Assembly: GCA_018894105.1 (NCBI GenBank)
Contig: CM032123.1
Location: 25,025,744 to 25,089,743, forward strand
DNA length: 64,000 nucleotides
From: Jacaranda mimosifolia
Taxonomy: Eukaryota; Streptophyta; Magnoliopsida; Lamiales; Bignoniaceae
Direction: 5' to 3'
Below are positions 1 to 12,352 of this stretch, piece after piece. The notes under the pieces are model-generated. The model ran no database searches and was not told the DNA's origin. It worked only from the letters and a program-made list of their open reading frames with translations. A program made the position numbers and the translations under genes. Every line of letters begins with the position of its first letter. Position 1 is the first letter of the stretch.

Positions 1-1110
1 CAGAAATTGAAATGATATTCTTCACAAGATTAGGTACATAAAAGCATGGATCTAATACAATATAGGAATTCCTTAAGTCCAACTTGACAACACCTTCAAC
101 TTTGGCCTCAATCTTTGTGCCATTGCCCAGGCGGAGGATCATATCTCCATCACTAAGCGTCATTTTTCTTTCCATCTCCTTTAACGAATTACAAAGGTGA
201 GAATCACATACGGTATCAAATACCCATGAGGAAGAATTTGTAATTAAGTGCACTTCAATGAACAACATTACCTTTCCAAGGGTTGTAAGGTACTCCTTGC
301 AGTTGCTCTTCCAATGCACTGTTTCACCACAATAGAAACATGTGGCATCCTTTTTGTCCTTTTTCTTTTTATTCTTGACTCATCTAAAGGGCTTTAATGG
401 TTGTTTCCCTTTCGAAGAAGAACCTTTCTTCTTACATAGCTTCTTCTTGCTCTAGGGCCTTTAGACTTGAAAGAAGATACAATCATCAAAAGCCTGTCCT
501 TTTTCATTATCGCCTCAGTGGTTACCAACATATTAACTAATTCGTTAATTGTAACCTCTTGTTTTGACATATTGAAGTTCATAACGAATTGGTCAAATGA
601 ACTTGGTAATGATTGGATGATCAAATCCATATAGAGGTCATTGTCCATGACCATATTTAATTGAGCAAGTTGCTTGCTCAATAAGACCAATCATTTTAAG
701 GCCATGTCATGGACACTTGCCCCTTCAATCATTCTTGTCCTAAAGAGCTCTCTGGATAACGTGTAATGGTCATATCTTGGTTGCACCCTATACAACTCTT
801 ATAGGTGCATATAAATCAAAGAAGCACTTTTCATGTTCTCATTAGATTTTTGAAGCTCATTGGACATTGATGCCATCATGAGGCAACGGGTTTGAAGACC
901 ATATTCTACCCATTTTGCCAATGCTTCGTAGGCCTCATTGTTGGCATCTTCACTAACGGTATTCGGTGGACTTTGAGTAAGGACATAAGTTCTCTTTTTG
1001 AAGTCAAGAATTATTTTGAGGTTTCTTAACCAATCGTGGCAGTTAGGCTCAGTAAGTTTATTGATTTCTAAAATTATGCTAAGTGGATTCTTTGCCATTG
1101 ATTGAGATTT
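1..1110 (-). pseudogene. Ty1/copia gag and start of protease (broken)
   Basis: Read on the minus strand, this is the amino-terminal part of a copia polyprotein: nucleocapsid/capsid gag followed by the aspartic protease. The likely start is the Met near 1098 (MAKNPLSIILEINKL), a typical copia gag opening, followed by a gag capsid-like stretch (GNNH end near 394) with LPSSFDQFVMNF at about 590-630. A CCHC zinc knuckle (CFYCGETVHWKSNC) lies at about 305-350. The protease active-site region near 205-236 reads WVFDTVCDSHLC where copia proteins normally have D-T/S-G, so the catalytic glycine is replaced. Stops and shifts separate the gag pieces, for example near 690-800. The frame runs off the window's left edge, so integrase and reverse transcriptase are not visible. 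Family assignment is strong; activity is very unlikely. Confidence 0.85.
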
Positions 1111-2114
1111 CAAAAATCTACAAAAGTGAGAAAGAAAATATAAGCATATGATTGAATTTGATATTTGAAAACATGTTAATGGACTTTCAAGCATGTTTTT
1201 CTCCCACTATCAAATTTCTGACCCTCTTAGGAATTTGGAAAATAGCATTTTCTAGTGAGAATCAAGGTCCAAAGGCATCATTTGTGGACCCACGACTCGT
1301 GAGAAATCCATAAAAGATCCTAAGGCAAGTAACTATGACTAATTGCATCTCTATGCAACCCTTAATTTGTTTTGCCTCACTTTTCATGTATACCCATGAC
1401 TCGTGCGACATCTACACTACTTAGTGTTAAGTCATACCTAGCAATCAATCTTTAATTATAAACTCCACTATGATCATTCTAAGACTCATGAGACAATGTC
1501 ATGGTGAGTTTTAAATTAAAGTACATCATATGCTGAGTGAGTGATCATAGCTTTCCTCTAATGAAGTGTCCCACGACTCGTGAGCCAACACTAAATTTGG
1601 GTATCATCTCATGTCACGTCCTATTGGTAGAAGGCTTGGATTAATTAAAACTCATTTTAATTTGTATCCAACTTGACTTAATATTATTTTGAACTTAAAG
1701 CCTTCTAAGTTGAGGGTTTTTCTTGCTTTGAAAGATCTCATCATTTCATCTTCTTATTTAGGTTATGTATATCCTAACCATGCATGTCATACATCAATAG
1801 AATAAAGAAAGCATAAATAAGTAAATATGCCTAGCATGCACTTAGGGTGGGATGACCATGAGCCTTAACCAAATAGTGCATTTAGAGCCATAGGTGCACT
1901 ACTTAGTTGATTTTAAGTGGGTTGATTAAATCATATCTATACATGAATATATCCCATATATACATAGGTCTTCAAGCCTCATCGATCCTCTTGGCTCCTT
2001 TGTCTCCTTGCAACATTTTATAAGAGAAAAGAAATCCTCAACCCTAGAGTTCTACTCTCACAACAATCATAAGGTGGAAAATCAAGAGGCATGCAAGACC
2101 CATTTAATATAACG
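1111..2114 (-). other. Untranslated leader of the copia element, with a repeated palindrome
   Basis: This lies between the gag start and the primer site of the minus-strand copia element, so it is part of its long 5' leader. No coding frame is evident. Four copies of a near-palindromic motif, CACGACTCGTG or close variants, occur at 1291, 1395, 1480 and 1572, spaced 85-104 bp. The rest is AT-rich with no recognised feature. Confidence 0.55.
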
Positions 2115-3335
2115 TAGAGGTGTCAAAACGGTCCGGGTGGACCGGCCCGCAAAAAAAATCGGCCCAACTCAGCTTGTTTAATTTTTTAATATGGGCTGGG
2201 CTGGACCAGCTCGCTTGAAAACCCATCTCGAGTTGAAATTTTGCAACCCGGGATCGGCTCGGCTCGGCTCGCGGACCGTGAAGGATTGTGGGCTAGCCCA
2301 GCTCGCAGGCTAGCCCGCTTAGCCTGCAATATTTTTTTAATTTAAATTATAAATTATAATTTTTAAAAATTTAAGAATTTATAATTTTTAAATTATAAAT
2401 TATAATTTTATAATTTTTAAATTACAAATTACAAACTATTAATTTTAAAAAATTATAAATTTATAATTTATAATTAAGAATGCATAATTTATAATTTATT
2501 ACTTTATAAATGTATAAATCAATAATTAAGAAATTTTAATTTTTAAATTAAATTATAAATTTATAAAAATTATAAATTATAAAAAAAAAATTGAGAAAGG
2601 TGAAGACCATATTGCCTCAATTTGAAGAAGACGATGAAGAATGGCTTGAAACCGCATCCACCATCGCATCTCAATCTGAGAGCGATTTAGATCACTTGAG
2701 TGAACGACCGGTTTATCATTGGACATGTTTATATGTTTAAATATTACAAAGTTGTTTATTTATTTATTTTTTTGTTATTATTAGGTACTTTCATTTAGAG
2801 GTTTGGTCAAATCCACCTCTATGTAATTATTTTTTCTAAATTAATGACAGGTAGAGGGGTCCATGCCAAACCCCTCACCACCTTATTTGGTGGTGTTTTT
2901 GGAAAAATATAATTGATAAAAAAAAATTAATATAAGTATAAATTTCTAAATTTTTATAAAAATTTAAGTGTTGTAAAATATTAAAAATCACATAAGTATA
3001 AATTATTAAGTCTTTTAAAAAAGTATAAGTGTTGAAAAAAACATTAATAATCACATAAATATAAAAACTTCAAAATTTTAAATTCATTTTCACAAAAAAA
3101 AAAAAAAAAGAAACTCGCGGGCCAACCTGCGAGCCGGACCGCCTAGCTCAGCTCGTATATAAACCAGCTCACCTATATAGTGTGTTGGTTTTGAGCCGAA
3201 CCAGACTTTTCAATTTTCAGCCCGTCACGATCCGGACCGTGAACGGCCCGCGAGCTGGCTTGAGACCACCATTAATAGTTTGTTAAACGAGCCGGGCTGG
3301 CTCGGCCCGGCTCATTTGACACCTCTAATATAACC
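2107..3335. mobile_element. Nonautonomous hAT element with 8-bp target duplication
   Basis: The element occupies 2115-3327. Its ends are inverted repeats: TAGAGGTGTCAAA on the left and TTTGACACCTCTA on the right. Flanking 8-bp direct repeats ATATAACG (2107-2114) and ATATAACC (3328-3335) match at 7 of 8 bases, as expected for hAT. GC-rich subterminal repeats (GGCCCG, GCTCGGCTCG) sit within 200 bp of both ends, a usual site for transposase binding. The middle is very AT-rich. A short open stretch on the plus strand (2597-2739, about 47 codons, containing PQFEEDDEEWLE) ends at a stop and could be a transposase remnant or chance. No hAT dimerisation domain was seen, so it is probably mobilised in trans. 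It interrupts the copia leader and is therefore younger than it. Confidence 0.85.
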
Positions 3336-4283
3336 CCTTTCAAACAACTTTGAACATAAATAAAACCAAATTAAAGACTCATGATCATCCTCATATGTCT
3401 ATCATCCATTCAACAATTAAATAAACAATAACAAGAATTGACATTCAATCCAATGATTAATAGCTCATCACCTAAACAATTAATTAGGGGCAAGAACGAG
3501 AATAATTGTATCTCATTTTTGCACGAACTTGAAGATTAACTTAAACTTTACTTTAAAAGCAAACAAAAATGTCCAACATTTCTTCAAGCACTTACACAAT
3601 ATTTGTGCATCAAAATTGCATGAATTAAAAGAGTTTAAGAACACAAAATTGCACAAAAATAAGCCTCTAAGCCTTTTCAAAGCTGCCTGGCACGCCTGCT
3701 AGGCCGTGCGGTAGGTGCGCCCAAAGAGCGCCCGCTGCTTGGCCAGGCGTTGGTAGCCTGGGCGGCAGCCTTGCCGTGAGCCTTCTAGGGTAAAGCCAAG
3801 GCCATTTTGTGCTTCCTTTTGTGCACCAAAACTTATGGACACCTCCATAACTCAAATTCACACAATTTATGACAAATTTTCAGGTTACAAACACCTTTAA
3901 AAATGGAAATTCAAGTACTTAGAGTGCTTCAAAAATCAAATCTAAGGAAGAATCACTATTCTCCAAAAATCTTCAATGAAGTCCAATCCAATTGGATCAA
4001 AAAATAGTCAAAACATATTAAAACTATAATTAACATGCTATATCAACATATAACATCATTCAATGCTAAATCAACATTTAACATCATCATCTATGAATCA
4101 AAACTCATGCCAACATATGAATTAACACTTAAACACATATTGAGGTATTTCAATCCAACACATAAAGAGCCACATACAAAAACTTCAAACACTCAAATTC
4201 ATCAATTGAATCAAGCATTTGAGATCTAAAATCAATTCATCACATGAATTAATTCACTAAAATCCTAATTTAGGCATGAAGAT
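3336..4283 (-). other. Remainder of the copia leader
   Basis: AT-rich noncoding sequence between the hAT insertion and the copia primer site. It contains one GC-rich island at about 3685-3785 that stands out sharply from its surroundings and creates a short open frame on the minus strand (3667-3861, PRRLTARLPPRLPTPGQAAG). That frame is low in complexity and matches nothing recognised, so it is not called as a gene. Confidence 0.45.
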
Positions 4284-4296
4284 GGCTCCGATACCA
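4284..4296 (-). promoter_or_regulatory. Copia primer-binding site (tRNA-iMet type)
   Basis: On the minus strand this reads TGGTATCGGAGCC, close to the TGGTATCAGAGC complement of initiator methionine tRNA used to prime reverse transcription in most plant copia elements. It lies two bases inside the LTR end (TG at 4299). This fixes the element's orientation as minus and places its 5' LTR to the right. Confidence 0.85.
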
Positions 4297-4298
4297 CT

Positions 4299-6500
4299 TG
4301 AAAGTAGGAGACAAACAAAGATCCATAAATTAAAGCCAAAATGAGGTAGAATTAAACTTGTTATCTCTATTCCAAGGATCTATCAACATGCCTTAAATTA
4401 AGATTTAAAGGCTGGAAAATTACTTTTTGAAGAAAAATCTAAGGAGTGAAGAAGATCTTCCAATGGACACTTCCAAATCAAGATCAAATGGCTTCTCTTT
4501 CTTGATCCAATTTCTCCACACCAAGGCATCCAAAAATCAACAACTTTTGCACAAAAATTGACCTCCAATATATCCCCATGATGGATGAAAACAAGGACGA
4601 TAACAACTCCAATTATCGCCTAAAGAAACTCCAAAATTAGCCACTGTAGAAAGGTTCATCTCCAATCCTAATTTTCCCAAGCGTGAAGCCTCTAATATAA
4701 GTCCACACACCTTGGAAAATCTCTCAAATATTCACACTCTTTTCTATAGAAGAGAGGAAGAAGAAGCTTATAGGAATGGCGATTTTCGGGAGGAGGAGAG
4801 AGAGGAGGGAATCTAGGAGGTATTTACTCTACACTTGAGTTGTGCTACCTTTTAGAGGGAAAGATGGAAGCTCTCATTGAGCATGGTATAGCTGGCCAGA
4901 TGGTCTATTTGTAGTAGAGGATGGAAGCCTTTGGAGGCTTCTATCACACCATCCACACAAGTACCAACTTGCCAATTTGCTAGATTCTCATCTAGCTTGA
5001 ATTTGGATTTTTAATTTCACAAATTCAAAAAATGCAAACTCACTTAATTCAAATGGACCATTCCATTTGATTTCCCTCCAAAACTTGAATTCCCTATATA
5101 ATTAAATCAACTCTTTAATTTAATTAATTTAACTTAACCCCTTAAGTTTAATTAACTTCACTCTTTGAGTTAATTGTATAAACTTAATTCTTTAAGTTGA
5201 CTTGACTAATTAAAATGTCATATGACACCAATTAGATTAACTCCTTAATTTAATTAGCCCAATTTAACTCTTTAAATTATTTTGATTAATTTAACTTAAA
5301 TTGATCAAGTCAAAATGACCAATTAATAATTAGTCAACTAGTTTTTCTGTCCTCAGGCAAAAACGCCCATTAAGTAATTTTCTAACTCCTTAGAAAATTC
5401 CTCCTATCAAATAAGAGTTTCCTTAGGTTTTTGTGTGGCGACCCATTAGGTTCACCCTTCAATGGACATGGGCTCACAACTCTTTGTGATATTTTGAATA
5501 TTAAAATATTCAAATTGGTTTAAACTCATCTAAACTAATAATTCTTTCAATTAATCTCTATTAATTGAAAAGTACCCAATCTCTATGGTCGATGTCTAGC
5601 AACAAGCTCATGGAGCCCAACTAAATGGATGAATGGATTATATCTAGATGAACCATTTAGCTTACGCTTACCATGTAAATACAATCCTTCCATCTCCTAT
5701 CTCCCAAAAGAAGCCTATTTCAAGATATTTGTTGGCTCCCTAATAGCGTCAATAATTACATCTCTACATCCAATGCTTAATTCCATTTTATGACCTCAAC
5801 TTTGGAAAACACAATTTTCAAAATTTCATACTACCTTGTGCAAGAATCTTGGAATCGATTATTATAGAATACATAGGAGATGTACTCGTTCTTCAGAACA
5901 ATGAGGAAATGAGTCCTATCTTTTATCTCACAGACCTCCATGTTTAAGTAGCTTATGCCCAATCTAAACCCCAGATAACTCGCTATGTGATCAATGCAAA
6001 GTAAAAGCATAAGGACCTAAATACAAGGTTACTATGGATCCTCAAGTCAAATGACTAATTATATGCACTATCGTAAACTTTGAGAATTCTTCGCTACTGA
6101 CTAACCACTACGACTATCTAGTGGATTCTCTAAGCGGGCCTTTAGTGAATTTGTTCTCTAACAAGCACCATTTAACATGCATCCATGTCTAACATAGTTG
6201 TCCATGAAACGAGGTAATATCCAACCCATTGCTATATGCATCGTTAGTGCAAGTCTATTTGAATCTTAGAAGCCCATTCTCTTAAGATTATATGACTTTG
6301 AATGTTTAAAATCATGACTTTAGAGACTTGTTTGATGATCACTATCATATTCGCGACCAAGTCTTATAGTCTTGTATGATTTAAGGGCTTCAACAAAATG
6401 TTAGTGAAGAATAAAAAAAACATAAGATGAAGATGGCCATTTTTATAAGATATCATTCAATCAAGATTGTCTCACAATTGAAGCAGTACTTACACACCAA
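4299..6500 (-). mobile_element. 5' LTR of the minus-strand copia element (outer end approximate)
   Basis: The inner border is set by the primer site at 4284-4296 and the terminal TG at 4299 (CTACTTTCA on the minus strand). The outer border is not resolved because the partner LTR lies outside the window; sequence up to about 6.5 kb is continuous and noncoding, and a hAT element begins at 6518. An LTR of about 2 kb would be long for copia but fits long-LTR families. No coding frame is present. LTRs supply the promoter and polyadenylation signals for the element. Confidence 0.6.
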
Positions 6501-6509
6501 TCTTAATTG

Positions 6510-7106
6510 GCTGCGGGCATTGTTTAAAAAATGGATCGGACCGGCCGGTGAATCGGTCTGATTTTCTCAAAAAACTAAAAAAATGAAAAAAAACATCATA
6601 TTTTGTAAAAATCGTTCAGACTGGCCAATCGGACCGGCGTTCACCAATTCAATTGAACTGGATCGGTTTTTCCATTTAATTTTTAATAAAATTATTTTTT
6701 TTAAAATTTTTTTGGTCTAAGTACAAAGTTTGAAGGTTCAAGTACACTTCACAAGCTATCTAAAAGTAAAAAAAAGCCTTAGTTTAGAGTTTAGAATTAA
6801 CATACACATTCTCGACTTTAAACTTTAGACTTGATATATTTAAATTATTATGATCATTTATAATATGAATTGTGAAATTTGGATTGTAATGTTAGACAAT
6901 ATTATTTAAGCTCTTTATGTTTTATATTTTGGCATTTTATTAATATTTAAGTAATATATATAATATAAATATATATTTCGTAATTATGATGTCACAGTTC
7001 AATTGCGGTTCGATTATGGTCCAACCAACAGTTGAACTAGTGAACCGTGAATCGGTAAATTTTTTTATTCAATGAACGGTTCGATTTTTTGAACACTGGG
7101 TGCGGG
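6510..7106. mobile_element. Short hAT-type element
   Basis: The element spans 6518-7098 (581 bp). Imperfect terminal inverted repeats CATTGTTTAAAAAATGGA and, reversed from the right end, CAGTGTTCAAAAAATCGA flank an AT-rich interior without coding capacity. Eight-base direct repeats GCTGCGGG (6510-6517) and GGTGCGGG (7099-7106) match at 7 of 8 positions. Subterminal GGATCGGACCGG-type sequence recurs near both ends. It interrupts the far end of the first aORF copy. Confidence 0.8.
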
Positions 7107-9420
7107 GCACTCTTCCAATAGTGACATCTCTAAACAGTTTGAGATCAACATTGCTTGTACTTCGACCATCTCAAAAAACTCATAGAGACCTTTGAATTCT
7201 TCGACAGCTTCTACACAAATAACACTCATAAGGGTCCTCCTAACAACGAGGTACATAAATTTCTCCCTATTCTTTATTTCCTTTATATACTTTGCCATTA
7301 AGTGTTCATGCTCTTTGAGAAGCTAAGCCAATTCCTCTTCCATCTGGCTTTGCTGCTTAGTAACTTCGGCACCTCCTCCTTGAGGCATTAGGCCATAGAC
7401 AAAGCTCTTCTGCCTAGTAAGACATATGTTCAGCCAAGTTTGACACTTGCATTTAAAAAATGCAAACACACAAGAGTGAGAAACCACTATGAAGTAACAA
7501 AAAAGAGAAATAATGATGAAAAATAAATCAACATAATGAAGCAAACTCATACTTGGGCAAAATTGCCAGTGGCTATCAGTTGGCTAACTAAGAAGAGGAG
7601 AATAACTTTAATTTCTCTTGATCATACTTGCACACCACGCTCCATATGCAATCATCAATAAAAGCAGTCACGTCAATATCCTAGTGGAAGTCCACCCCAC
7701 AACTCAACCACAAACCATAACAAGGAGTCCACAACTCAACCACAAACCATAACGAGGAGTCTTTTGCCCTTATCAGCATGGAAATGACAAGTGGATTATA
7801 GACAAGTAGTGGATCTATGAGCATGCTTCACAGTAGAACTGGAAGGCAACACCTTGACCTCATTGCCAACAACAAATGCGCCCACCGCTGGAGCTGGTAA
7901 GGTGCGCCCCTCCCTTGGCTACAAACTCGAGGGGCAATGCCCACTTGGAGGTGTCTCCCTATGTCGTTGCTCCACAACATGCATCTCAGACATTTCTCCT
8001 TCGGCTCTCCAAGCGTAGATCCTAGCAAAGTCAACCTTTTTCCTGTCAAAGATGGGAAGAAAAATAAAAGTCAAAACATAAGTGATGCATGAAGACATGT
8101 AGAAAATAAATACATGAGTGCAAGCATGAGTCACATATCAACAAAGAAAATAAGCTAAGTACCTGAGGAGAACATATAATTAACATTGAAAGGAGAATCA
8201 AACAACCCCACTTCAGTGAAACATACATGAAGATCATGGTGAACTTGACTAAGGTGAATTATAGTAGGATAATTACTTCACTCGTGAGGGAGGTCCCGAC
8301 CCTCGTCTCGAATGAATAAGAACTTTTCTTTCTAAGGACCTCTCGATAAAGGTAACCCACAAAAGAATTTATTATTTAGTTTGGGGAATGAATGGAAGAA
8401 TGACTCATTAGCACTTTACACACCCCAAATAATATATGATAATTGTTTAAAGATATTGGTAAACCCAACTCATTGAGATGTTGTTTAAAACCCACAAAAG
8501 ATGCAAAAATGTTAGGCACAAGTTGGCTCAAACACACACTATAGCTTTACACCATAACTAACAAAAGAGGGTCAGAAGAAAAGGAAAACTTACTAGTGAG
8601 GTAAATACTACTATAAAGTTTCCTTTAAGAGGCGACATCATGTTATCTTAATGAGAAAGAATAACAAACTTGAACTTATTAGAAATACAAATCCTACGTT
8701 GCAAAATATATAGCTTCTCTAGCTCGAGTAAACACTTAATTTCTACTGTCTTTGAGAAGTTATTGTCCCTAATAGGAATGCCCTCAGACTACTCATCTAA
8801 AGAACACTCCACTTCAGAATAAAAAATGGATGATAAAGGCAACTCCTTAATTCCATTCTCACAATGTGATTCTTCAAAATTTTATAAGGTTTGAAATGAC
8901 TGCACATTGAGAGGAGGATTAGTATACGCTGCAACTCCACTTGGAGGACAACTTTCGTGAGCATAAACTAGTTGCACGCGCTGCGAGTGCCTAAGCGAGC
9001 ACCCGCCCAAGGTGTCCCACAAGCTTTCGAGGTAAGTGCCCAACAGGAGCTATCCCCAAGTGCCCGGGAAGGGCGGATGCCCAATGTAGGTGCTCCACGG
9101 GCACCTGATTAGGCGCTACATGAGCTATTGCCTCGGGGCCCAGCACTGCTGCAACAAATAATTGATAAACTTACCCTTAAACATTCTTTGCTCGACTTAG
9201 ACCTCAAAATTCTCATTGACTTATAAGAAGAAATTAAGAGGGAAAAAATGAGTCAAGGAGTCCAAACTATGTGGAAGACTTTACCTCAACATTCTTGATA
9301 AAGTTGTCTTGCGCTTTCTCTCCCTAGCCAAGATAAAGCTCTCCTTCCTTTTGCTAACTCCCTAGGTGCCAAAAAAGCTACCTTTATGGAGCACCTTTTA
9401 GGGGACTCAAAAACTTGGAA
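7099..9420 (-). pseudogene. Antisense aORF of a Tat-lineage gypsy element, copy 1 (broken, intron-bearing)
   Basis: A minus-strand, intron-bearing pseudogene of the type found as an extra ORF between pol and the 3' LTR of Tat-lineage gypsy elements (Pfam Transposase_28-like); its role is unknown. Reading from the right: a GC-rich Ala/Pro/Gly-like stretch (8970-9130), a core with SFVGFKQHLNELGLPISL (about 8460-8510) and KWGCLILL (about 8205), then a carboxy-terminal coiled coil (EEELA.LLKEHEHLMAKY, 7275-7350). Two probable introns are visible: donor 8162/acceptor 8043 (about 120 bp) and donor 7552/acceptor 7414 (about 139 bp). Both borders recur in copy 4 at 42.7-45.1 kb. The coil aligns with copy 4's EEFARLLNEYEHLKKRY. 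Many stops show that it is dead. A hAT element cuts its last part. Confidence 0.65.
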
Positions 9421-9711
9421 ACCTACTAAACTTTAACTTGGATAGTAGTTGAGAATTTACAAACTCTTAATCTCGAAATAATTACTTAGATTAACATTAG
9501 AAAAAAAATTAATAAACTAAATTTATAATATATTTCGAGCTAAAATTAAAAAAAAATCATTGAAAATAGTGGGTTTGATGATGTGGCTAAAATTAGACAT
9601 AAGGACAACTTGATAAATTAACTAAAAATAGTAAATAGATCTTAAAATTAATTAACTAAGTAAATGGGCTAGAGAACCTAAAAGACAAGCTAAGTCCATA
9701 AAGAGGGCAGA
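9421..9711. other. Region following aORF copy 1, LTR-like
   Basis: AT-rich noncoding sequence adjoining the 5' end of the antisense ORF, in the position occupied by the LTR-like region after copy 4 (45.1-45.5 kb). Resemblance to that region is loose here. No gene seen. Confidence 0.3.
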
Positions 9712-10862
9712 TAGGGGTGGCAATTTCCAACACGACATGATTTGGACACAAAAAAAATTAGGTTTGGGTCGACTCATTTTGGATTTGGGTCCAACAAGGT
9801 CGACACGAATAAGAACCTAAAGAAAATGGGTTATGTTGGGTTGAATTTCAAGTTACACGAACAACCCAAAATTTAATTTTGGGTCACAATACATCTAAAC
9901 CCACCTGAACACTCGACCCAACCCGAATTAAATAAATAAAATTTTAATTTTTTAGAAGTAACAATATAAAATAACAAAATAAAGTTTGAAATTTGGTAAA
10001 CTTGAAAATTTGAACTTTAGCAATATTAAAATTACTACTTAGCCATTTTTTGGTCTTTTTTCATTTACACAAACATATAGGATGGATGATTACAATTTTT
10101 GACTGCTTCTAATGGTTATTTTTGAATATCCAAGTGGACATGAAAATTATTCTGCAAAGAGTTGGTAAATCACTACTTAGACTACTAAATTGTCCAAGAA
10201 GTTTTTCTTAGGCCATATGCAACGAAATTTTGCATATATAGATAGACAAGAATTCTTTCTATTGAGAGGTTATAAAAATTTCAAAAGACTCAAGCAAGTT
10301 TTTATCATAAATTATGTATATAGTTAAAATACTTTTTTACTTATTTGCTTGATGATACATTTTTATTGATTTATGTGCTGCTTAATTGAATTAATGTAAA
10401 GTTAAAAAATAATACCATTTTAAGAAGTTAAAAGATATAATTTGATTGATACAAAAGATACAAAATTAAAGAGAGCAGGTGACTAAAACTTGAAAAACTA
10501 TATTATTTTTCAAAATAAGATACTTTGTGATTTCAATATTCTTATAATGCCGATAGATACTAGAAAATGAAAGGGAAAAGAAGTCTTAAAAATCAATATA
10601 TTATGCGGTTTAATGAAATTCTTTCTAGAAAGCTATTGTTGTAGAGTTATGACAAGAACTCTTTATTCCTATTTTAATATATTAATAATTAAGAATAGAT
10701 AAAATTAAAAAATAAAAATACCAAAAAAGTTCTAAAACTTGAAACAAATATTCAAAATAATTATCTTAAATCAAGTTGCTAGGTTGGGTTGGGTTCAGGT
10801 TGAGAAAATTAATGTTATACTCTTGTTTCAACCCAATCCAAATTGCCACCCCTCTGGGCAGA
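9705..10862. mobile_element. Nonautonomous hAT element
   Basis: The element occupies about 9712-10855 (1,144 bp). The left end is TAGGGGTGGCAATTT and the right end AAATTGCCACCCCT, perfect inverted repeats over 14 bases apart from the outermost base or two. GGGCAGA is repeated directly at 9705-9711 and 10856-10862. Copies of GGGTT(C/G)GGGT-like sequence lie subterminally (GGGTTGGGTTCAGGTTG near 10785). The interior is AT-rich and noncoding. Internal end placement is uncertain by one base, which affects whether the duplication is 7 or 8 bp. Confidence 0.8.
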
Positions 10863-10919
10863 GAAATCCTATAAGCGAAATTAAGACTAAAATCTAGAAA
10901 TATCAAGTTTTAGAGAAAA

Positions 10920-11240
10920 ATGGAGTATAAGAAATCATTTGCAAAATTTCTCAAAGTGGAAGAACTCTCGAGAAGAGCTTATTTCTCTACACGTATTTTT
11001 GAGAAGACGAAGCGATACTCTGTCGTTTTTCTAAAAGGACCTCGCTCCACTCCAAGTTGCATCAGAAAAGGAGCAAAGTTGAGCCCTCAATGTGTTGGCC
11101 CTTTTGAAATAGTAGAGAAAATTGGAACAATAGCTTATTTTCTTTAACAGAAAAACAAGAAGTTAAATTGAAGATGTACTTGGGAGAATACAAAACTCAG
11201 CATGTGATCCTGAGGGATCATCGAGATTAAAAGCTCCCCG
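10920..11240 (+). pseudogene. Ty3/gypsy integrase carboxy-terminal remnant
   Basis: A plus-strand remnant of the last part of gypsy integrase. The stretch KGAKLSPQCVGPFEIVEKIG (about 11065-11130) matches the conserved K-L-S-P-x-x-x-G-P-F-x-I-x-x-x-x-G signature of plant gypsy integrase ends, preceded by VFLKGPRSTPS where functional proteins have V-x-L-K-x-S-P. After a stop at 11145, a shifted frame continues with LKMYLGEYKTQHVI and DHRD, the region that in intact proteins reads H-V-S-x-L-R-K-Y. The catalytic core is absent. It is isolated; whether it belongs to the same element as the aORF beside it cannot be told. Confidence 0.7.
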
Positions 11241-12352
11241 AAAATAACTTAAGTCATACACGGAACACGAAGCAAAACATGTTCTGACCTCACTAACTAG
11301 CCACATAACACCAAATATACCATAAGAGACTCTTGCCTTTATCTACATGCATATAAGTCATTATATAGATTATGAATATATATTACTATGTACACATTAT
11401 TTTGATACCATTTTTATAAATGCGCCAGGAATATATCACTATTATTAGCAATTGATTAGTAGTATCAACTATTTCAATAATAGTAAAAATATTGTTATAA
11501 CTGATAAAGTACTTTTATTGAATAATTATCTAATTTGTTATTGTTAGTAATTATTAAGGTTCATGTAAGCATTTAATTATGACTTAAAAGTCATAATAAT
11601 TACTTGAATCACTAATATTTACTTGTAGAAGTCACTACATAATGAGTTGTTATTAACATTATTAATTATATATAAAAATAGATGCGATAAATAATTTTTG
11701 GTTGATACAATAAATAATTATTAATTAAATAATTATATTAACTAGAATATCATAATTAATAAAAATAATTACATCGATATTTGTAGTAATAACTATTATA
11801 ATGAATACATAGAATATGTAATTGAACTTTTCATTGTTTGATATTTATTAATAGCAGTTACTTCATGTTGTAACCAATCATTTAATAGGTTTCAACGTAG
11901 ATTAATTTGCTAAAATGAATTCAGTATATGTATGCTTGAATACTATTTTAATATATTTGATTTTAACATGTTATATGCATGTCTTTGATCCACGTATTAT
12001 AGTTAGTATTATATATGCTCAATAGAGTGCAATGGCATTTTTGCTTACTTACTTACATCTGCATTTCATTTATCATTTCTAATGCGTGAAACAGGGTATT
12101 CAAGAAAATCACTAACTGCATGCAGATTATTCAATCACTTCTTAAGGCCAATACACTCCAACTTTATTTACCCCTACTTTTTTTTTTCTTTTTTCTTTTT
12201 CATTTCCTCATTTAAGAGGGAATGATTCAACTCAAATCGGTGGGTTGAATGTTTATTAGGGTGACTAGAATTTAGTGGGATCACGTTGGATTATCCATGC
12301 ACACCAAATTGTAGTTAGTTGAACCATGTTATGGTAATTGAATAATTTATAT
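11241..12352. other. AT-rich stretch without recognised features
   Basis: Very AT-rich sequence with no long frame, terminal repeats or coding homology that could be recognised. A pyrimidine run lies at about 12176-12206. Probably decayed repeat DNA. Confidence 0.4.

Noticed and set aside
3667..3861. 64-codon minus-strand frame in a GC-rich island
   Set aside because: Low-complexity Pro/Ala/Gly reading, no recognised motif, inside a copia leader.
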